From an uncultured Rhodospirillales bacterium (GTDB taxonomy: Bacteria; Pseudomonadota; Alphaproteobacteria; Azospirillales; Azospirillaceae), in the NCBI GenBank assembly GCA_903927615.1, contig CAIYNU010000073.1, positions 1-53,533 on the forward strand: DNA of 53,533 nt. The letters run 5' to 3'. A model generated the notes under the pieces. It had not been told where the DNA came from. It saw only the letters and a list, made by a program, of their open reading frames with translations, and searched no databases. Of this stretch, positions 34,286 to 44,427 are shown one piece after another. A program made the translations under genes and the position numbers. The stretch's first letter is position 1, and every line of letters starts with the position of its first letter.

Positions 34286-36550
34286 ATGTCCGTTGTCATC
34301 GAACCTGCCGTCACCCCGGAACTCGCCGCCGAGCACGGGCTTAAATCCGATGAATACCAGCGTCTGCTGGAGATCACCGGCCGCGTTCCGACCTTTACGG
34401 AACTGGGGATCGTGTCGGTGATGTGGTCCGAGCATTGCTCGTACAAATCGTCGAAGGTCTGGTTACGGACGCTGCCGACCGAGGGGCCGCATGTGATCTG
34501 CGGACCCGGCGAGAATGCCGGGGTGGTCGATATCGGCGACGGCCAGGCGGCGATCTTCAAGATGGAGAGCCACAACCACCCGTCGTTCATCGAGCCGTAC
34601 CAGGGCGCGGCGACCGGGGTGGGCGGCATTCTGCGCGACGTCTTCACCATGGGCGCGCGGCCCGTCGCCAATCTGAATGCGTTGCGGTTCGGCAGCCCCG
34701 ACCATCCCAAGACCCGCCATTTGATCGCCGGTGTGGTGGCGGGCATCGGCGGCTATGGCAACTGCGTCGGCGTGCCGACGGTGGGCGGCGAAACCAATTT
34801 TCACCGGGCCTACAACGGCAACATCCTGGTCAACGCCATGACCGTCGGGGTGGCGCCGGCCGATCGCATCTTTTATTCGAAGGCGGCCGGGATCGGCAAT
34901 CCCGTGGTCTATGTCGGGTCGAAGACCGGGCGCGACGGCATCCACGGCGCGACCATGGCCTCGGCCGAGTTTTCCGACGACAGCGAGGAAAAGCGTCCGA
35001 CGGTTCAGGTCGGCGATCCGTTCACCGAGAAGCTGTTGATCGAAGCCTGCCTGGAATTGATGGCAACGGACGTCATCGTGGCGATTCAGGATATGGGGGC
35101 GGCGGGGTTGACCTCGTCATCGGTGGAGATGGCGGGCAAAGGCGGTCTCGGCATCGAGTTGGATCTGGATGCCGTGCCCTGCCGCGAGACGGCGATGACC
35201 GCCTACGAGATTATGCTCTCCGAAAGTCAGGAGCGCATGCTGATGGTGTTGAAGCCGGGGTGCGAGGCCGTGGCCCGGGCCATCTTCGACAAATGGGAGC
35301 TGGATTTCGCGGTGATCGGCCGCCTGACCGATACCGGCCGGCTGGTGTTGAACAAGGGCGGGACCACCTGGGCCGACCTGATGATCGAGCCGCTGGTGTC
35401 CCGGGCACCGGTCTATGATCGGCCCTGGCTGCCGACGCCGGCGGCGGCGTGGGTGTCGGCGGATGAGGTTCCGCTGCCATGCCGGCCGTGCGAGGTGCTG
35501 CTGCGGCTGATGGGGTGTCCCGACCTGGCCTCCCGGCGCTGGATCTGGGAGCAATATGACAGTCAGGTTGGCGCCGATACCGTGGCGGGGCCGGGTGGCG
35601 ATGCGGCGGTGGTGCGCATCCACGGCACCGGCAAGGCGCTGGCGCTGACCACCGACTGCACGCCGCGGTACTGCCTGGCCGACCCGTATCAGGGGGGGGC
35701 TCAGGCGGTGGCCGAGGCGTGGCGTAATCTGACCGCGGTCGGCGCGTTGCCGCTGGCGGTGACCGACAATCTTAATTTCGGCAACCCGGAAAAGCCCCTG
35801 ATCATGGGGCAACTGGTGGGCTGCATCCAGGGTATGGCGGCAGCCTGCCGGGCCTTGGACTTCCCGGTGGTCTCGGGCAATGTCAGTCTCTACAACGAGA
35901 CCAACGGCGAGGCGATCCTCCCGACTCCGGCCATCGGCGGGTTGGGGTTGCTGCGGGATGTTCGTCGCCGGGTCGGCCTTGGCTTCGTCGCCGACGGCGA
36001 TATGGTGATCCTGCTGGGTGAAACCCGGGGGCATCTGGGACAGTCGTTATATCTGCGCGAAATTCACGGCCGCGAGGACGGCACGCCGCCGCCCGTCGAT
36101 CTGGGCTTGGAACGTCGGACCGGCGATTTGGTGCGCGACCTGATCAATGACGGTTTGGTGACGGCCTGCCATGACCTGTCCGACGGCGGATTGGCGGTGG
36201 CGGCGGCGGAGATGGCGCTGGCCGGCGACCGGGGCGCCGAACTGGTGTTGCCCATCGGGGTCGATCCCATCGGCTTTCTGTTCGGGGAGGATCAGGCCCG
36301 TTATCTGCTCACGGCCGCGGATTCGGTGCAGATTCTGCATCGGGCCGGTGCTGCGGGGGTGCCGGCCTGTGTCCTGGGCACCACCGGCGGCACGGTGTTG
36401 ACAATAAACCGGTGCAACGCCATATCGCTCGTTCAGCTACGGGCTGTCCACGAGCGGTGGTTGCCGCAGTTGATGGCTGGGCCGGCTGCGGCGGCGGGGT
36501 GTCCTCCGGATTCGGAGCGTCCGGTCGGGGCGACCGGCTGCGGCTGTTAA
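34286..36550 (+). CDS. purL: Phosphoribosylformylglycinamidine synthase II
   Basis: The ATP-dependent synthetase subunit, which forms FGAM. At 754 residues it is the small PurL form that works with PurQ and PurS. Signature segments include [17 protein letters not shown] (about 37-53), [20 protein letters not shown] (about 92-111), the paired GG(V/I) domains and the [16 protein letters not shown] stretch. The C-terminal 20 residues (Pro/Gly/Cys-rich) look like a non-conserved tail. Confidence 0.96.
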   Translation: MSVVIEPAVTPELAAEHGLKSDEYQRLLEITGRVPTFTELGIVSVMWSEHCSYKSSKVWLRTLPTEGPHVICGPGENAGVVDIGDGQAAIFKMESHNHPSFIEPYQGAATGVGGILRDVFTMGARPVANLNALRFGSPDHPKTRHLIAGVVAGIGGYGNCVGVPTVGGETNFHRAYNGNILVNAMTVGVAPADRIFYSKAAGIGNPVVYVGSKTGRDGIHGATMASAEFSDDSEEKRPTVQVGDPFTEKLLIEACLELMATDVIVAIQDMGAAGLTSSSVEMAGKGGLGIELDLDAVPCRETAMTAYEIMLSESQERMLMVLKPGCEAVARAIFDKWELDFAVIGRLTDTGRLVLNKGGTTWADLMIEPLVSRAPVYDRPWLPTPAAAWVSADEVPLPCRPCEVLLRLMGCPDLASRRWIWEQYDSQVGADTVAGPGGDAAVVRIHGTGKALALTTDCTPRYCLADPYQGGAQAVAEAWRNLTAVGALPLAVTDNLNFGNPEKPLIMGQLVGCIQGMAAACRALDFPVVSGNVSLYNETNGEAILPTPAIGGLGLLRDVRRRVGLGFVADGDMVILLGETRGHLGQSLYLREIHGREDGTPPPVDLGLERRTGDLVRDLINDGLVTACHDLSDGGLAVAAAEMALAGDRGAELVLPIGVDPIGFLFGEDQARYLLTAADSVQILHRAGAAGVPACVLGTTGGTVLTINRCNAISLVQLRAVHERWLPQLMAGPAAAAGCPPDSERPVGATGCGC

Positions 36551-36639
36551 GGGCGTAGGGCTGCCCGCGGCAGGGTGAAGCGGGCGGGGTAGAATGAACC
36601 GGGTGGCCGGTGTCGCGGCGGGATGGAGCAGGCAAAACC

Positions 36640-36879
36640 ATGGCGATGGACGCAGGTGAGATCGAGCGGCTGATCAAGGATGGCATTCCCGATGCCGTGG
36701 TGCGGATCGAGGATTTGCGGGGTGATGGCGACCATTACGCCGCCCATGTGGAGTCGCGGACCTTTCAGGGCCGCAGCCGGGTTCAGCAGCATCAGATGGT
36801 TTACCAGGCGCTTCGTGGACGGATGGGCGACCAGTTGCATGCGCTGGCGTTGCGCACGACGATTCCCGCCGGCGACTGA
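36640..36879 (+). CDS. BolA-family protein
   Basis: A 79-residue BolA domain with the class II KH-like pattern HYAAHVESRTFQGRSRVQQH and the C-terminal LHALALRT. ATG 36640 is chosen over the in-frame ATG at 36610 because it fits the family start. The monothiol glutaredoxin gene follows 48 bases later. BolA and CGFS glutaredoxins share a bridging [2Fe-2S] cluster and act in iron sensing and Fe-S trafficking, so the pairing supports that role. Confidence 0.92.
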   Translation: MAMDAGEIERLIKDGIPDAVVRIEDLRGDGDHYAAHVESRTFQGRSRVQQHQMVYQALRGRMGDQLHALALRTTIPAGD

Positions 36880-36927
36880 GCACCGGCAACAGATCACAGA
36901 CAACCGACACAGGAAGGCGTGAAAGAT

Positions 36928-37266
36928 ATGGAAGCCGCCGTTGCCGATAGAATTCGCAGGGACATCAGCGAAAATGATGTTGTCCTTTACATGAAAGGCA
37001 CACCGGTCTTTCCCCAGTGTGGCTTCTCGGCCGCCGTGGTGCAGGTCCTGGCCCAATTGGATGTCAAGTACAAGAGTTTTGATATCCTGATTGATCCGGG
37101 CCTGCGGGATGGCATTAAAGAATTCAGCAATTGGCCGACTTTGCCTCAGCTTTACGTCAAGGGCGAGTTCGTCGGCGGTTGCGATATCGTGAGGGAGATG
37201 TACCAGGCCGGGGAGCTAGCCGAGCTGTTTAAGACCAGTGGCATTGCCGTCACTGTCGCTGTCTGA
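36928..37266 (+). CDS. grxD: Monothiol glutaredoxin (Grx4 type)
   Basis: A 112-residue CGFS glutaredoxin that carries [2Fe-2S] clusters. The active site CGFS is at 31-34, the glutathione contact Lys23 lies in YMKGTP, and WPTLPQLY and GGCDIVREM follow. The frame opens at 36919 (a GTG-like start), but ATG 36928 lies about 11 bases after AGGAAGG and matches the family N-terminus. It is paired with bolA upstream. Confidence 0.95.
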   Translation: MEAAVADRIRRDISENDVVLYMKGTPVFPQCGFSAAVVQVLAQLDVKYKSFDILIDPGLRDGIKEFSNWPTLPQLYVKGEFVGGCDIVREMYQAGELAELFKTSGIAVTVAV

Positions 37267-37339
37267 TCGGCGCCCGGCGGTTTCCCCTCGGGTGTGAAAC
37301 CTCGCTGAACATATTATTGGCAGAACGTGTGGCCATGAT

Positions 37340-39790
37340 ATGGTCTGCCTGACCGATTTCGGGGCGATCGAGCGAGGACTCGGGCGTGGGGCAGAGACCG
37401 GCGGGCCAGTGTCGAGTGGCGGGGACAGGGTGGTGGCGTCCTGGTGCGGGGGGCATGCCGTGAGCCCGTCCGCACCGGGGGAAGCCGCCGGCGGCGGGGA
37501 CGATGGGCTGGAGCCCACCGGGGGGTGGACCCTCCGGCAAATTCCCGTCGGCTGGCGGGTATCGCTGCTGGTGGTGATCAACGCCCTGGTGTTTGCGATG
37601 CTGTCGGCCGTGATCTGGCATGATGCCAGGGTGCTGCAACAGCAGTGGGTGGACGTCCAGCGTATTGCCGATGACCAGCGGTGGCTGGACGCGGTCCGGC
37701 GCGACGCCGGTCGCCTGCACGGGTGGATTCACCATTCCCTTGAAACCCGCAGCGATCAGGCCGAGAACGACATCCGGGCGGGTCGGGAAGCGTTGATCGC
37801 CGAGTTAAGCGCCGCCCGGGTTTCCAACCCGGGTGCGGACGACGGACCTGGACGGCTGATCGAGATTGCCAACCAGTGGTTCGCAGGATTTGAGGCGGTC
37901 AGCGGCCTCAGCGTCGGCTTGCGGACATTCTACCATGATCGCATTCTTGGCTTGGCCGGCGAGATTACCGCCGTCGACCGTGTCCTTGGGGACGGTGGCG
38001 GCGATCCGTTTGCGGGCATCATGGCGGCGGTCAATGCCTATTACTTCACCGGCGAACGGAATGCCCTGGCCCTGGCGCGCCGGGACCTTGCAGCGTGGGC
38101 GGGCGTTGTGTCGGCCCGGCGGGAGTCGGCGGGCACCGAGTCGGAACGGGCGGCGGTGGCGAGGCTTGCCGATCGGATCGGCGCCTTCTGGCAGGCTCTG
38201 GACCGACTCGAGCACGACGCCTCCCAACTGGCGATGGGGATGGAGCATGATGTCGATGGCGTCCAGGCGCGGCTGTCCGAGATCATCGATCGTCAAGGGG
38301 CGACCGAACGCGTGCGGCAGACGGAAGCGCAGCATCGATTCGACCAAGTGCTGTCATCGGTGGGCCGGACGGTGGTGCTGCTGGGGCTGGCGTTTCTGAT
38401 GATCACGGTGGGCACCAGCCTGATCATTGCCCGCAGTATCCGCCAACCGATTCGCGAACTGGCGGACGAAATCGCCGCCATTGCCAAGGGCGATTTGCAG
38501 CGCCCGATCCCCGGCACCGGATTTCCGGACGAAATCGGGGCGATTGCCCGGACGGTGGCGGCGCTGAAGGACAACGCCGTGGCCAAGCAACGCATTGAAA
38601 AGGAATTGGAGGCCCAGGAACGGCGCTGGCGAACCGTGCTGGAAACCAGTCCGATCGGGTTTTCGATTGTTGCCGCGGACGACCACAGCCGGCTTTATGC
38701 CAATCCCAAGTGCCGGGAACTTCTCGGCTTTGCCGAAGGCGAGGCCGGCGCCGCGGTGTCGCTGCGGGACTCATTTGTTGATCCCACCGTTTTCGACGAT
38801 CTCAAGCGCCGTGTCGAGCAGGGCGAGGTGATTTCCGGTTACGAGGTCCATCGTCGCCGACCCGACGGCGGGCTGTGGTGGAGCATTCTGGAAATCCAGC
38901 CCATGGAGATCGAAGGGCGGGCCAGTTATATGGTCTGGCATTATGATGTGACGGCGTGGCGGGGGGCGGAAGCGGAGTCGCGGGCGGCCAAAGCGTGTGC
39001 CGAGGCCGCCCTGACCAACCTGAGCGCCGCCCAGCAAACCCTGGCCCAGTCCGAAAAGATGGCCTCGCTGGGTGGCCTGGTGGCGGGGATTGCCCACGAG
39101 ATCAACACCCCGCTCGGCATCAGCCTGACGTCGGCCTCGCTGCTGGCGGAGGAAAGCCGGCGGCTCTCGGAGACCATGAACTCGGGCGCCCTGCGTCGCT
39201 CCGATCTCGCGCGCTTCCTGAATATGGCGTTGGAAAGCTCGGACTTGCTGCTGGCCAATTCTCAGCGGGCGGCGGAGCTGATCAAGAGCTTCAAACAGGT
39301 CGCCGTGGATCAGGCCGCCGACGATTGCCGGTGGTTCAATCTGAAGGAGTATATCGACGAGGTGTTGATGAGCCTGGGGCCGCGTCTCAAGCGTTCGGCG
39401 CTGGCCGTCACCATCGAGTGTCCGAGTGAGATCGAGGTTCGGGGCTTTCCGGGGGCGCTGGCCCAGGTCTTGACCAATTTCGTGATGAATGCGTTAACCC
39501 ACGCCTTCGATCCCGGACAAAAGGGGAGTCTTGACGTGGTCGTGACCGAGCCCGAGCCCGATCGGCTGCAACTGGTGTTCCGCGACGATGGCAAGGGCAT
39601 TCCCGAGGCGGTGCTGCCGAGGATTTTCGACCCGTTCTTTACCACCAACCGCAGCGGCGGCGGCAGTGGGCTTGGCCTCAATATTGTTTATAATGTGGTT
39701 CACCAGCAGTTGAACGGCGACGTGACGGTCTCCAGCGTTGCCGGCCAGGGGACGACCTTCACCGTCAGCTTCCCGCGCCTGCGGGTGTGA
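37340..39790 (+). CDS. Membrane histidine kinase with HAMP and PAS domains
   Basis: An 816-residue sensor kinase. A poorly conserved N-terminal 65 residues may be extra: a GTG at 37460 with a G-rich ribosome site is an alternative start. Then come TM1 (about 74-93), a periplasmic helical sensor (about 94-340), TM2 (about 341-361), HAMP (about 362-415), a short coil, a PAS domain (about 430-545), HisKA with phospho-acceptor His586 in GIAHEINTPLG, and a HATPase domain (DDGKGIPEAVLPRIFDPFFT; SGLGLNIVY). No response regulator gene is adjacent, so it is an orphan. Confidence 0.9.
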   Translation: MVCLTDFGAIERGLGRGAETGGPVSSGGDRVVASWCGGHAVSPSAPGEAAGGGDDGLEPTGGWTLRQIPVGWRVSLLVVINALVFAMLSAVIWHDARVLQQQWVDVQRIADDQRWLDAVRRDAGRLHGWIHHSLETRSDQAENDIRAGREALIAELSAARVSNPGADDGPGRLIEIANQWFAGFEAVSGLSVGLRTFYHDRILGLAGEITAVDRVLGDGGGDPFAGIMAAVNAYYFTGERNALALARRDLAAWAGVVSARRESAGTESERAAVARLADRIGAFWQALDRLEHDASQLAMGMEHDVDGVQARLSEIIDRQGATERVRQTEAQHRFDQVLSSVGRTVVLLGLAFLMITVGTSLIIARSIRQPIRELADEIAAIAKGDLQRPIPGTGFPDEIGAIARTVAALKDNAVAKQRIEKELEAQERRWRTVLETSPIGFSIVAADDHSRLYANPKCRELLGFAEGEAGAAVSLRDSFVDPTVFDDLKRRVEQGEVISGYEVHRRRPDGGLWWSILEIQPMEIEGRASYMVWHYDVTAWRGAEAESRAAKACAEAALTNLSAAQQTLAQSEKMASLGGLVAGIAHEINTPLGISLTSASLLAEESRRLSETMNSGALRRSDLARFLNMALESSDLLLANSQRAAELIKSFKQVAVDQAADDCRWFNLKEYIDEVLMSLGPRLKRSALAVTIECPSEIEVRGFPGALAQVLTNFVMNALTHAFDPGQKGSLDVVVTEPEPDRLQLVFRDDGKGIPEAVLPRIFDPFFTTNRSGGGSGLGLNIVYNVVHQQLNGDVTVSSVAGQGTTFTVSFPRLRV

Positions 39791-39820
39791 GGAGTGCGGG
39801 CCTCGCGCCCGTCCAAAACC

Positions 39821-40693
39821 ATGAATTATCGACATATCTATCATGCCGGCAACTTCGCCGATGTGATCAAGCACACCGTTCTGATGCTGATCCTGGAGCG
39901 GCTGGCGACCAAGCCGACGCCGTTCTTCGTGTATGACAGCCACGCCGGGATCGGGCGCTACGATCTGGCCTCGGAGCCAGCGGTGCGGACCGGTGAGTCC
40001 GGGGGCGGCATTGCCCGGGTGCTGGCCGCGGTCGGCAGACGCCCGCCACCCCCGGGGCTGGCGGCCTATCTGGCGGCGGTGGCGGCGCTGAATCCCGAGG
40101 ATCGGGACGCTCACGGCGCGCCGGTCCGGTGGTACCCGGGGTCGCCGCGGCTGGTCCGGTCCCTGATGCGGCCCGGCGACCGACTGGTGCTGGCCGAGGC
40201 GCATCCGGAGGACGCGGCCCTGCTGGCCCGCGGGTTTACCGGCGATGCGCAGGTGGTGGTCCACCAGCAGGATGGTTATCTTGGGCTGAAAGCCTTCCTG
40301 CCGCCCCGGGAACGGCGGGGCCTGGTGCTGATCGACCCGCCCTACGAGGATGGCGACGAGGCGGACCGGGCGGTCAGGGGGCTGGCGCTGGCCCATCGCC
40401 GCTGGGCGACCGGTGTCTACGCCCTGTGGTACCCGATCAAGGAACGGGCTTGGGTCTGGCGACTTCATGAGGCGCTGATCGCCACCGGCATCGGGCGGAT
40501 TCTGGCCATGGAGGTCACGGTTTTGCCCGAGGGGGACTGGCGGCAACTGGCGGGCTGCGGCATGGTCGTGGTCAATCCCCCCTGGACCTTGGAGCCGGCC
40601 CTGGCCGAACTGTTGCCCTGGTTGCATGGGGTTCTGGGAGCCGGGGCGGGCGGCGCCCGGGTGGAGTGGCTGGTGCCCGAAGCCGGGGGCTAA
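39821..40693 (+). CDS. rlmJ: 23S rRNA (adenine-N6)-methyltransferase RlmJ
   Basis: Methylates A2030 of 23S rRNA (E. coli numbering). The 290-residue protein starts with the conserved MNYRHIYHAGNFADVIKH, has the SAM-binding DSHAGIGRYDL at 39-49 and the catalytic DPPYE at 172-176. The ATG at 39821 is preferred over 39794 because it starts the conserved segment. It converges with comEC (about 50 bases between stops). Confidence 0.95.
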   Translation: MNYRHIYHAGNFADVIKHTVLMLILERLATKPTPFFVYDSHAGIGRYDLASEPAVRTGESGGGIARVLAAVGRRPPPPGLAAYLAAVAALNPEDRDAHGAPVRWYPGSPRLVRSLMRPGDRLVLAEAHPEDAALLARGFTGDAQVVVHQQDGYLGLKAFLPPRERRGLVLIDPPYEDGDEADRAVRGLALAHRRWATGVYALWYPIKERAWVWRLHEALIATGIGRILAMEVTVLPEGDWRQLAGCGMVVVNPPWTLEPALAELLPWLHGVLGAGAGGARVEWLVPEAGG

Positions 40694-40742
40694 TCCATGG
40701 CCCGCTTGGTTGTGTCATACCATCCGCCTTGATGGGTCCTTC

Positions 40743-42944
40743 TCAAGGCTCGCCGGTGTAACCTCCGTCAGGACCTGGCGCGGGACTCTCCCGTTGCGTG
40801 TTCCAGGGCCGGCGACCGCGTTCGGGACCCACCGCGCGGAGGGTGATCTTGCCGTCGGTCAGCCAGATCGCGTGGGCGCCGTTGTGTCGGAGGCTCCAAA
40901 AGTCGATGATGGTCGGACCCGGGCAGTGGTGAACGGGTTCGACGGCGACCACCAGATCGGCGATGTCGCAATCCTCTTCGAGGGCCGGACGGTCCCGCAC
41001 CAGCGCGACGGTCAGTCCGCCGGCCCGGTACAGGCAGCCCAGCGCGTCGCAACTCAGCCGGCCGTCGTTGCTGCGACCGTCGGCCGGCCACGGCTCGGCC
41101 GCTTGATTGGTGCCGTCGCGGTGCAGCCAGGTTTGCCCGATCAGCCGGGTTCCGGCCTTGACATCGTTGAAGCTGAGCCCGCCGTCGGCGGTGCGGACCG
41201 CCATCGCCGAGCCGTCGCCGGACACCAACAGGTCGGGATGGGGGGCCGCCAGGATACTGGCGAAGCCCAGAAAAATCGGCACCAGTCCCCAGAGTCGCCA
41301 GCGCCCCAGCCACAACAGCAACCACAACCCGCCCAGCACGATGGCGGCCAGTCCCGGCACCGGCATGGCCGGAACCCACAGGACCGAGCCGGGCAATGCC
41401 GCGGTGATGTGGGCCAGCCAGTTGCAGGCGGCCACGCCCCAGCCCATCGGCACCAGCGCCCAGGCGTCCAGCCCGAACGGCATCAGCCCATAGACCGCCA
41501 GCGCCCAGGGCATCACCCAAAAGGTGGTGAGCGGCACGGCGATCATGTTCGACAGCACGCCGTAGAGCGCCATCTGCTGGAAATGATACAGCGAGAACGG
41601 CAGGGTCGCGACGGTGGCCACCACCGACGTCAGCATGCTGCCCGCCAGATACAGGACCGCCTGACCGGCGGCCCCGGTGCTGGTCCGCCAGCGGTGCAGC
41701 CACGGGTTCGCGACTTCGTAGGTGGCAATCAGCGCGCCCACCGCCGCGAACGACATCTGGAAACTCGGACCCAGCATCTGCTCGGGGGTGTAGGCCATGA
41801 TCACCACCGCGGAAACCATCAGCAGGCGCATGCTGATCGGGTTGCGGTCGGTCATGATCGCAATCATCACGGTGCCGGTGGACAGCACCGAGCGGAGCGT
41901 CGGGGCTGCGGGCCCAACCAGCGCCAGATAGGCGAAGGCGGCCAGCAGTCCGGTGAGCGCCGCCCATTTCTTGATGGGATAGCGCAACGCCACCGGCTCG
42001 ATCAGCGCCAGCAGCGCCCGCACCAAAAAATACACCAGACCCGCCACCAATGCGATGTGGAGGCCCGAGATCGATAACAGATGGGCCAGACCGGAGTAGC
42101 GGTAGTCGTTCATCACGTCCTGGGGGATCGCGGTCTGTTCGCCATTGAGCAACGCTTCCGTCACCGTGGAGGTCGCGCGGTCCGGCAGCACCTCGACGCA
42201 GCGTTGGTGGAGCGCCGCCCGCAGCGCCTCCATCTGCAACATCAGACCGCGCCAGGTGGACGGCGGCGGTCCTTCAATCACGGTCGGGGTCCCGAGCGCC
42301 GAACCCACCGCGCCGTTGCCGTCGAAGAAGGCCTGCCGCTGGAAATCATAGGCGCCCGGCTCGGCCGGCGCCGCCGAAGGGTGCAGCATGGCCCGGACCC
42401 GGATCATGGATCCCGGCGGCGGCGCGGTGTAGCGGCTTTTAAGACCGATCCGGACCTGATCCGGGGTGGCTTCGGCCGGCAGGCGGTCGATGGTGACCTC
42501 CGAGAGGGTCAGGCGCACGCCGTCGGGCATGGATTCGGTGATGATCGCCCGCCCGGTCACGGTGACGATGCCCAGCTCGCGGCCGATCATCGGGGCGGTC
42601 TGGCTCCAGGTCCGGAGTTGGGCCGCGGTGAACCCCAGCGCCCCGGTAAGCAGAACCAGCAAGGCCCCCAGCCGGGCCGGTTGCCGACCCATCGCCAGTG
42701 TCAACACCGCCAGCGTCGCCGCGACCTCGGCGCCCAATCCCAGCGCCGGCTCGACCGGCAACGCAAAATAGAGCGCGATGCCAAAACCCAACCCAACCGG
42801 CAGCCACAGCTCCCATCGTTCGCGCTCGGCCGCCAGTCGCCCGGCCAGATCGACAGCCAGGCGCACCGCAAAGTCTCTGACGGCGGTGGTATAGTGCTGA
42901 ACGGAATCATCGAAAGACCGCTCGGTCATGCGGGCCGCCGCCAC
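40743..42944 (-). CDS. comEC: ComEC/Rec2-family DNA uptake channel protein
   Basis: A 733-residue polytopic membrane protein of the competence channel family. An N-terminal DUF4131-like, OB-fold-type region (about 75-240) precedes the Competence core, with the hallmark YRYSGLAHLLSISGLHIAL at about 279-297 and several membrane helices to about 570. The C-terminal part (about 575-733) lacks a recognisable metallo-beta-lactamase HxHxDH motif; such alphaproteobacterial forms are common. No other com genes are in the window, so functional DNA uptake cannot be claimed. Confidence 0.9.
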   Translation of the reverse strand: MAAARMTERSFDDSVQHYTTAVRDFAVRLAVDLAGRLAAERERWELWLPVGLGFGIALYFALPVEPALGLGAEVAATLAVLTLAMGRQPARLGALLVLLTGALGFTAAQLRTWSQTAPMIGRELGIVTVTGRAIITESMPDGVRLTLSEVTIDRLPAEATPDQVRIGLKSRYTAPPPGSMIRVRAMLHPSAAPAEPGAYDFQRQAFFDGNGAVGSALGTPTVIEGPPPSTWRGLMLQMEALRAALHQRCVEVLPDRATSTVTEALLNGEQTAIPQDVMNDYRYSGLAHLLSISGLHIALVAGLVYFLVRALLALIEPVALRYPIKKWAALTGLLAAFAYLALVGPAAPTLRSVLSTGTVMIAIMTDRNPISMRLLMVSAVVIMAYTPEQMLGPSFQMSFAAVGALIATYEVANPWLHRWRTSTGAAGQAVLYLAGSMLTSVVATVATLPFSLYHFQQMALYGVLSNMIAVPLTTFWVMPWALAVYGLMPFGLDAWALVPMGWGVAACNWLAHITAALPGSVLWVPAMPVPGLAAIVLGGLWLLLWLGRWRLWGLVPIFLGFASILAAPHPDLLVSGDGSAMAVRTADGGLSFNDVKAGTRLIGQTWLHRDGTNQAAEPWPADGRSNDGRLSCDALGCLYRAGGLTVALVRDRPALEEDCDIADLVVAVEPVHHCPGPTIIDFWSLRHNGAHAIWLTDGKITLRAVGPERGRRPWNTQRESPAPGPDGGYTGEP

Positions 42945-43094
42945 TTGGCCAGGTGGAGCCCCTTAGCACGAACAGGCCGGAATGAAATTCATGCCAGGGT
43001 ATGACATAAGCCGGCAGCGTAACCGATAGAGGGTGGCCTTGCCGAGTGGAAAGACGGTGCGGATGACTTTTGCACGTTTTGTTGCTGATAGTTA

Positions 43095-43123
43095 TTGACC
43101 CGGTCGGCTCGGTTCAGTAAAGT
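43095..43123 (+). promoter_or_regulatory. Sigma-70-like promoter upstream of the zinc-ribbon/PRTase-GNAT pair
   Basis: TTGACC (43095-43100) and TAAAGT (43118-43123) are separated by 17 bases, about 115 bases before the ATG at 43240. The -35 box is close to consensus and the -10 box moderate. Confidence 0.45.
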
Positions 43124-43239
43124 GCCGCCGCGCAGCTTGGGCTACCCGGGCTGCGATGTCGATCGCTTGTGTGGTCCTGATACAGGGTTTCACAGACAGG
43201 GTCGTTTGCCTCATCCATTGATTGTGAGGGTTGCCCGTT

Positions 43240-43485
43240 ATGGCATTGAGCTATGCGGAGTTCGCCGAAATCGTTCGGTCGGACCGTGAGATGATTCGGG
43301 ATTTAAAGGCTCCCGAAGGTGTTGCGGAGTGCGCGCATTGTCGCGTTCCGCTCATGGAATCCGTGACGGGAAATCGTCGTCTGGGAGATGGCGCGCACGT
43401 TTGCAGCGACTGCTATTTTGACCGCTGGGGCAACGAGATTGACGAGCGCCCACTCCTGACGCCGCGCCTGACACACGGGAGCTGA
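43240..43485 (+). CDS. Small zinc-ribbon protein (81 residues)
   Basis: I do not recognise the family. The 81-residue product has two CxxC pairs (Cys31/Cys34 and Cys55/Cys58), a probable zinc ribbon, after a short helical N-terminus. The start ATG at 43240 follows GAGGG by about 9 bases. The gene ends in TGA at 43483-43485, and the next gene starts at TTG 43489 in the same reading frame, so the two are tightly coupled or could be read as one protein if the TGA is passed. It probably works with the PRTase-GNAT protein. Confidence 0.65.
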   Translation: MALSYAEFAEIVRSDREMIRDLKAPEGVAECAHCRVPLMESVTGNRRLGDGAHVCSDCYFDRWGNEIDERPLLTPRLTHGS

Positions 43486-43488
43486 CCG

Positions 43489-44427
43489 TTGATAACCTAT
43501 TACTTGGGGGATGCGGAGGTCAAAGGTTATGCTCGGGATCTTGCCAGGAGGTTGAGTGCAGGTCCTTTTCCCGAAGTATGGCTGGCGATGGGACAATCCG
43601 GAAACAGAATGGCGGCGCTGGTTGCCGAATTTTTGCCGGAAATGTGCAAACAACAACTGAAGGTAGTCAGATCGGCTTGGGACCGGACCAGGAGCGAGGT
43701 TACATTTCTTGATACTTTCGACTCAATCGATCTGACCGCTGTTAAGGTACTGGTTATTGATAGTGCTATACATTCTGGTTCCAGCATGTTTGCCGTGTGC
43801 GAGAAATTGGTTACTCTCGGTGCTGACAATGTCATCTCGTATTCGTTGGTACTGAAGCGGAATTCAAGCTTTATCCCAACGTTTTTTGGGGTGCTGATCG
43901 GCGACGAGGATCGATCGTATTTTCAGTTAGATGAACTTCCCAACAACCGCCTGATGAAAAAAGATGGTTTTGGCTACATCAGACCCATTATTGACGCAGA
44001 TATCAGTCGTCAGACGATAAGAGTTGGTGCCGAGGCGGTGGAAGTTTCCTTCGGAGATTTAGTATACGAAAATAGGGCGAGAAAATCATCTGTTTACTTG
44101 TATATGAACGGCAAAGATGTTTGCGGATATGTGAGCTTCTGCATCCTCGGTGGACGCCTCTTTATTGATACTGTGGCCTCCGGTGAAGAGTACCGGGGCA
44201 GGGGTGTTGGTTCTGCATTGGTACGTTGGGCCGAAACATTGGCGCGCTCGTGCCGTTGCGAAGTTGTAGAGTTATGGTCGATTGGCGATAGGGTTGGTTT
44301 TTACGAGGATCTCGGTTTTTCTATTGTGGAAGGCAAGAAGATTACTTACGATCGAAATACAAGCTTTATATATATGCAGCGTAAAATACTGTATAATACA
44401 AAAGAACATGCGATGAATATCGTCTAA
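43489..44427 (+). CDS. Phosphoribosyltransferase-GNAT acetyltransferase fusion
   Basis: A 312-residue fusion. Residues 1-170 resemble a type I phosphoribosyltransferase: a VWLAMGQSGNRMAALVAEF strand-loop-helix (30-48) and a PRPP-loop-like VLVIDSAIHSGSSM at 87-100, with Ser in place of the second acidic residue. Residues about 200-300 are a GNAT domain with the acetyl-CoA loop EYRGRGVGSAL (234-244) and the late VGFYEDLGF motif. Start TTG 43489 follows the upstream TGA by three bases, with GGGAG in front. The coding sequence is AT-richer than its neighbours. The substrate is unknown: the altered acidic pair may mean binding rather than catalysis. Confidence 0.72.
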   Translation: MITYYLGDAEVKGYARDLARRLSAGPFPEVWLAMGQSGNRMAALVAEFLPEMCKQQLKVVRSAWDRTRSEVTFLDTFDSIDLTAVKVLVIDSAIHSGSSMFAVCEKLVTLGADNVISYSLVLKRNSSFIPTFFGVLIGDEDRSYFQLDELPNNRLMKKDGFGYIRPIIDADISRQTIRVGAEAVEVSFGDLVYENRARKSSVYLYMNGKDVCGYVSFCILGGRLFIDTVASGEEYRGRGVGSALVRWAETLARSCRCEVVELWSIGDRVGFYEDLGFSIVEGKKITYDRNTSFIYMQRKILYNTKEHAMNIV

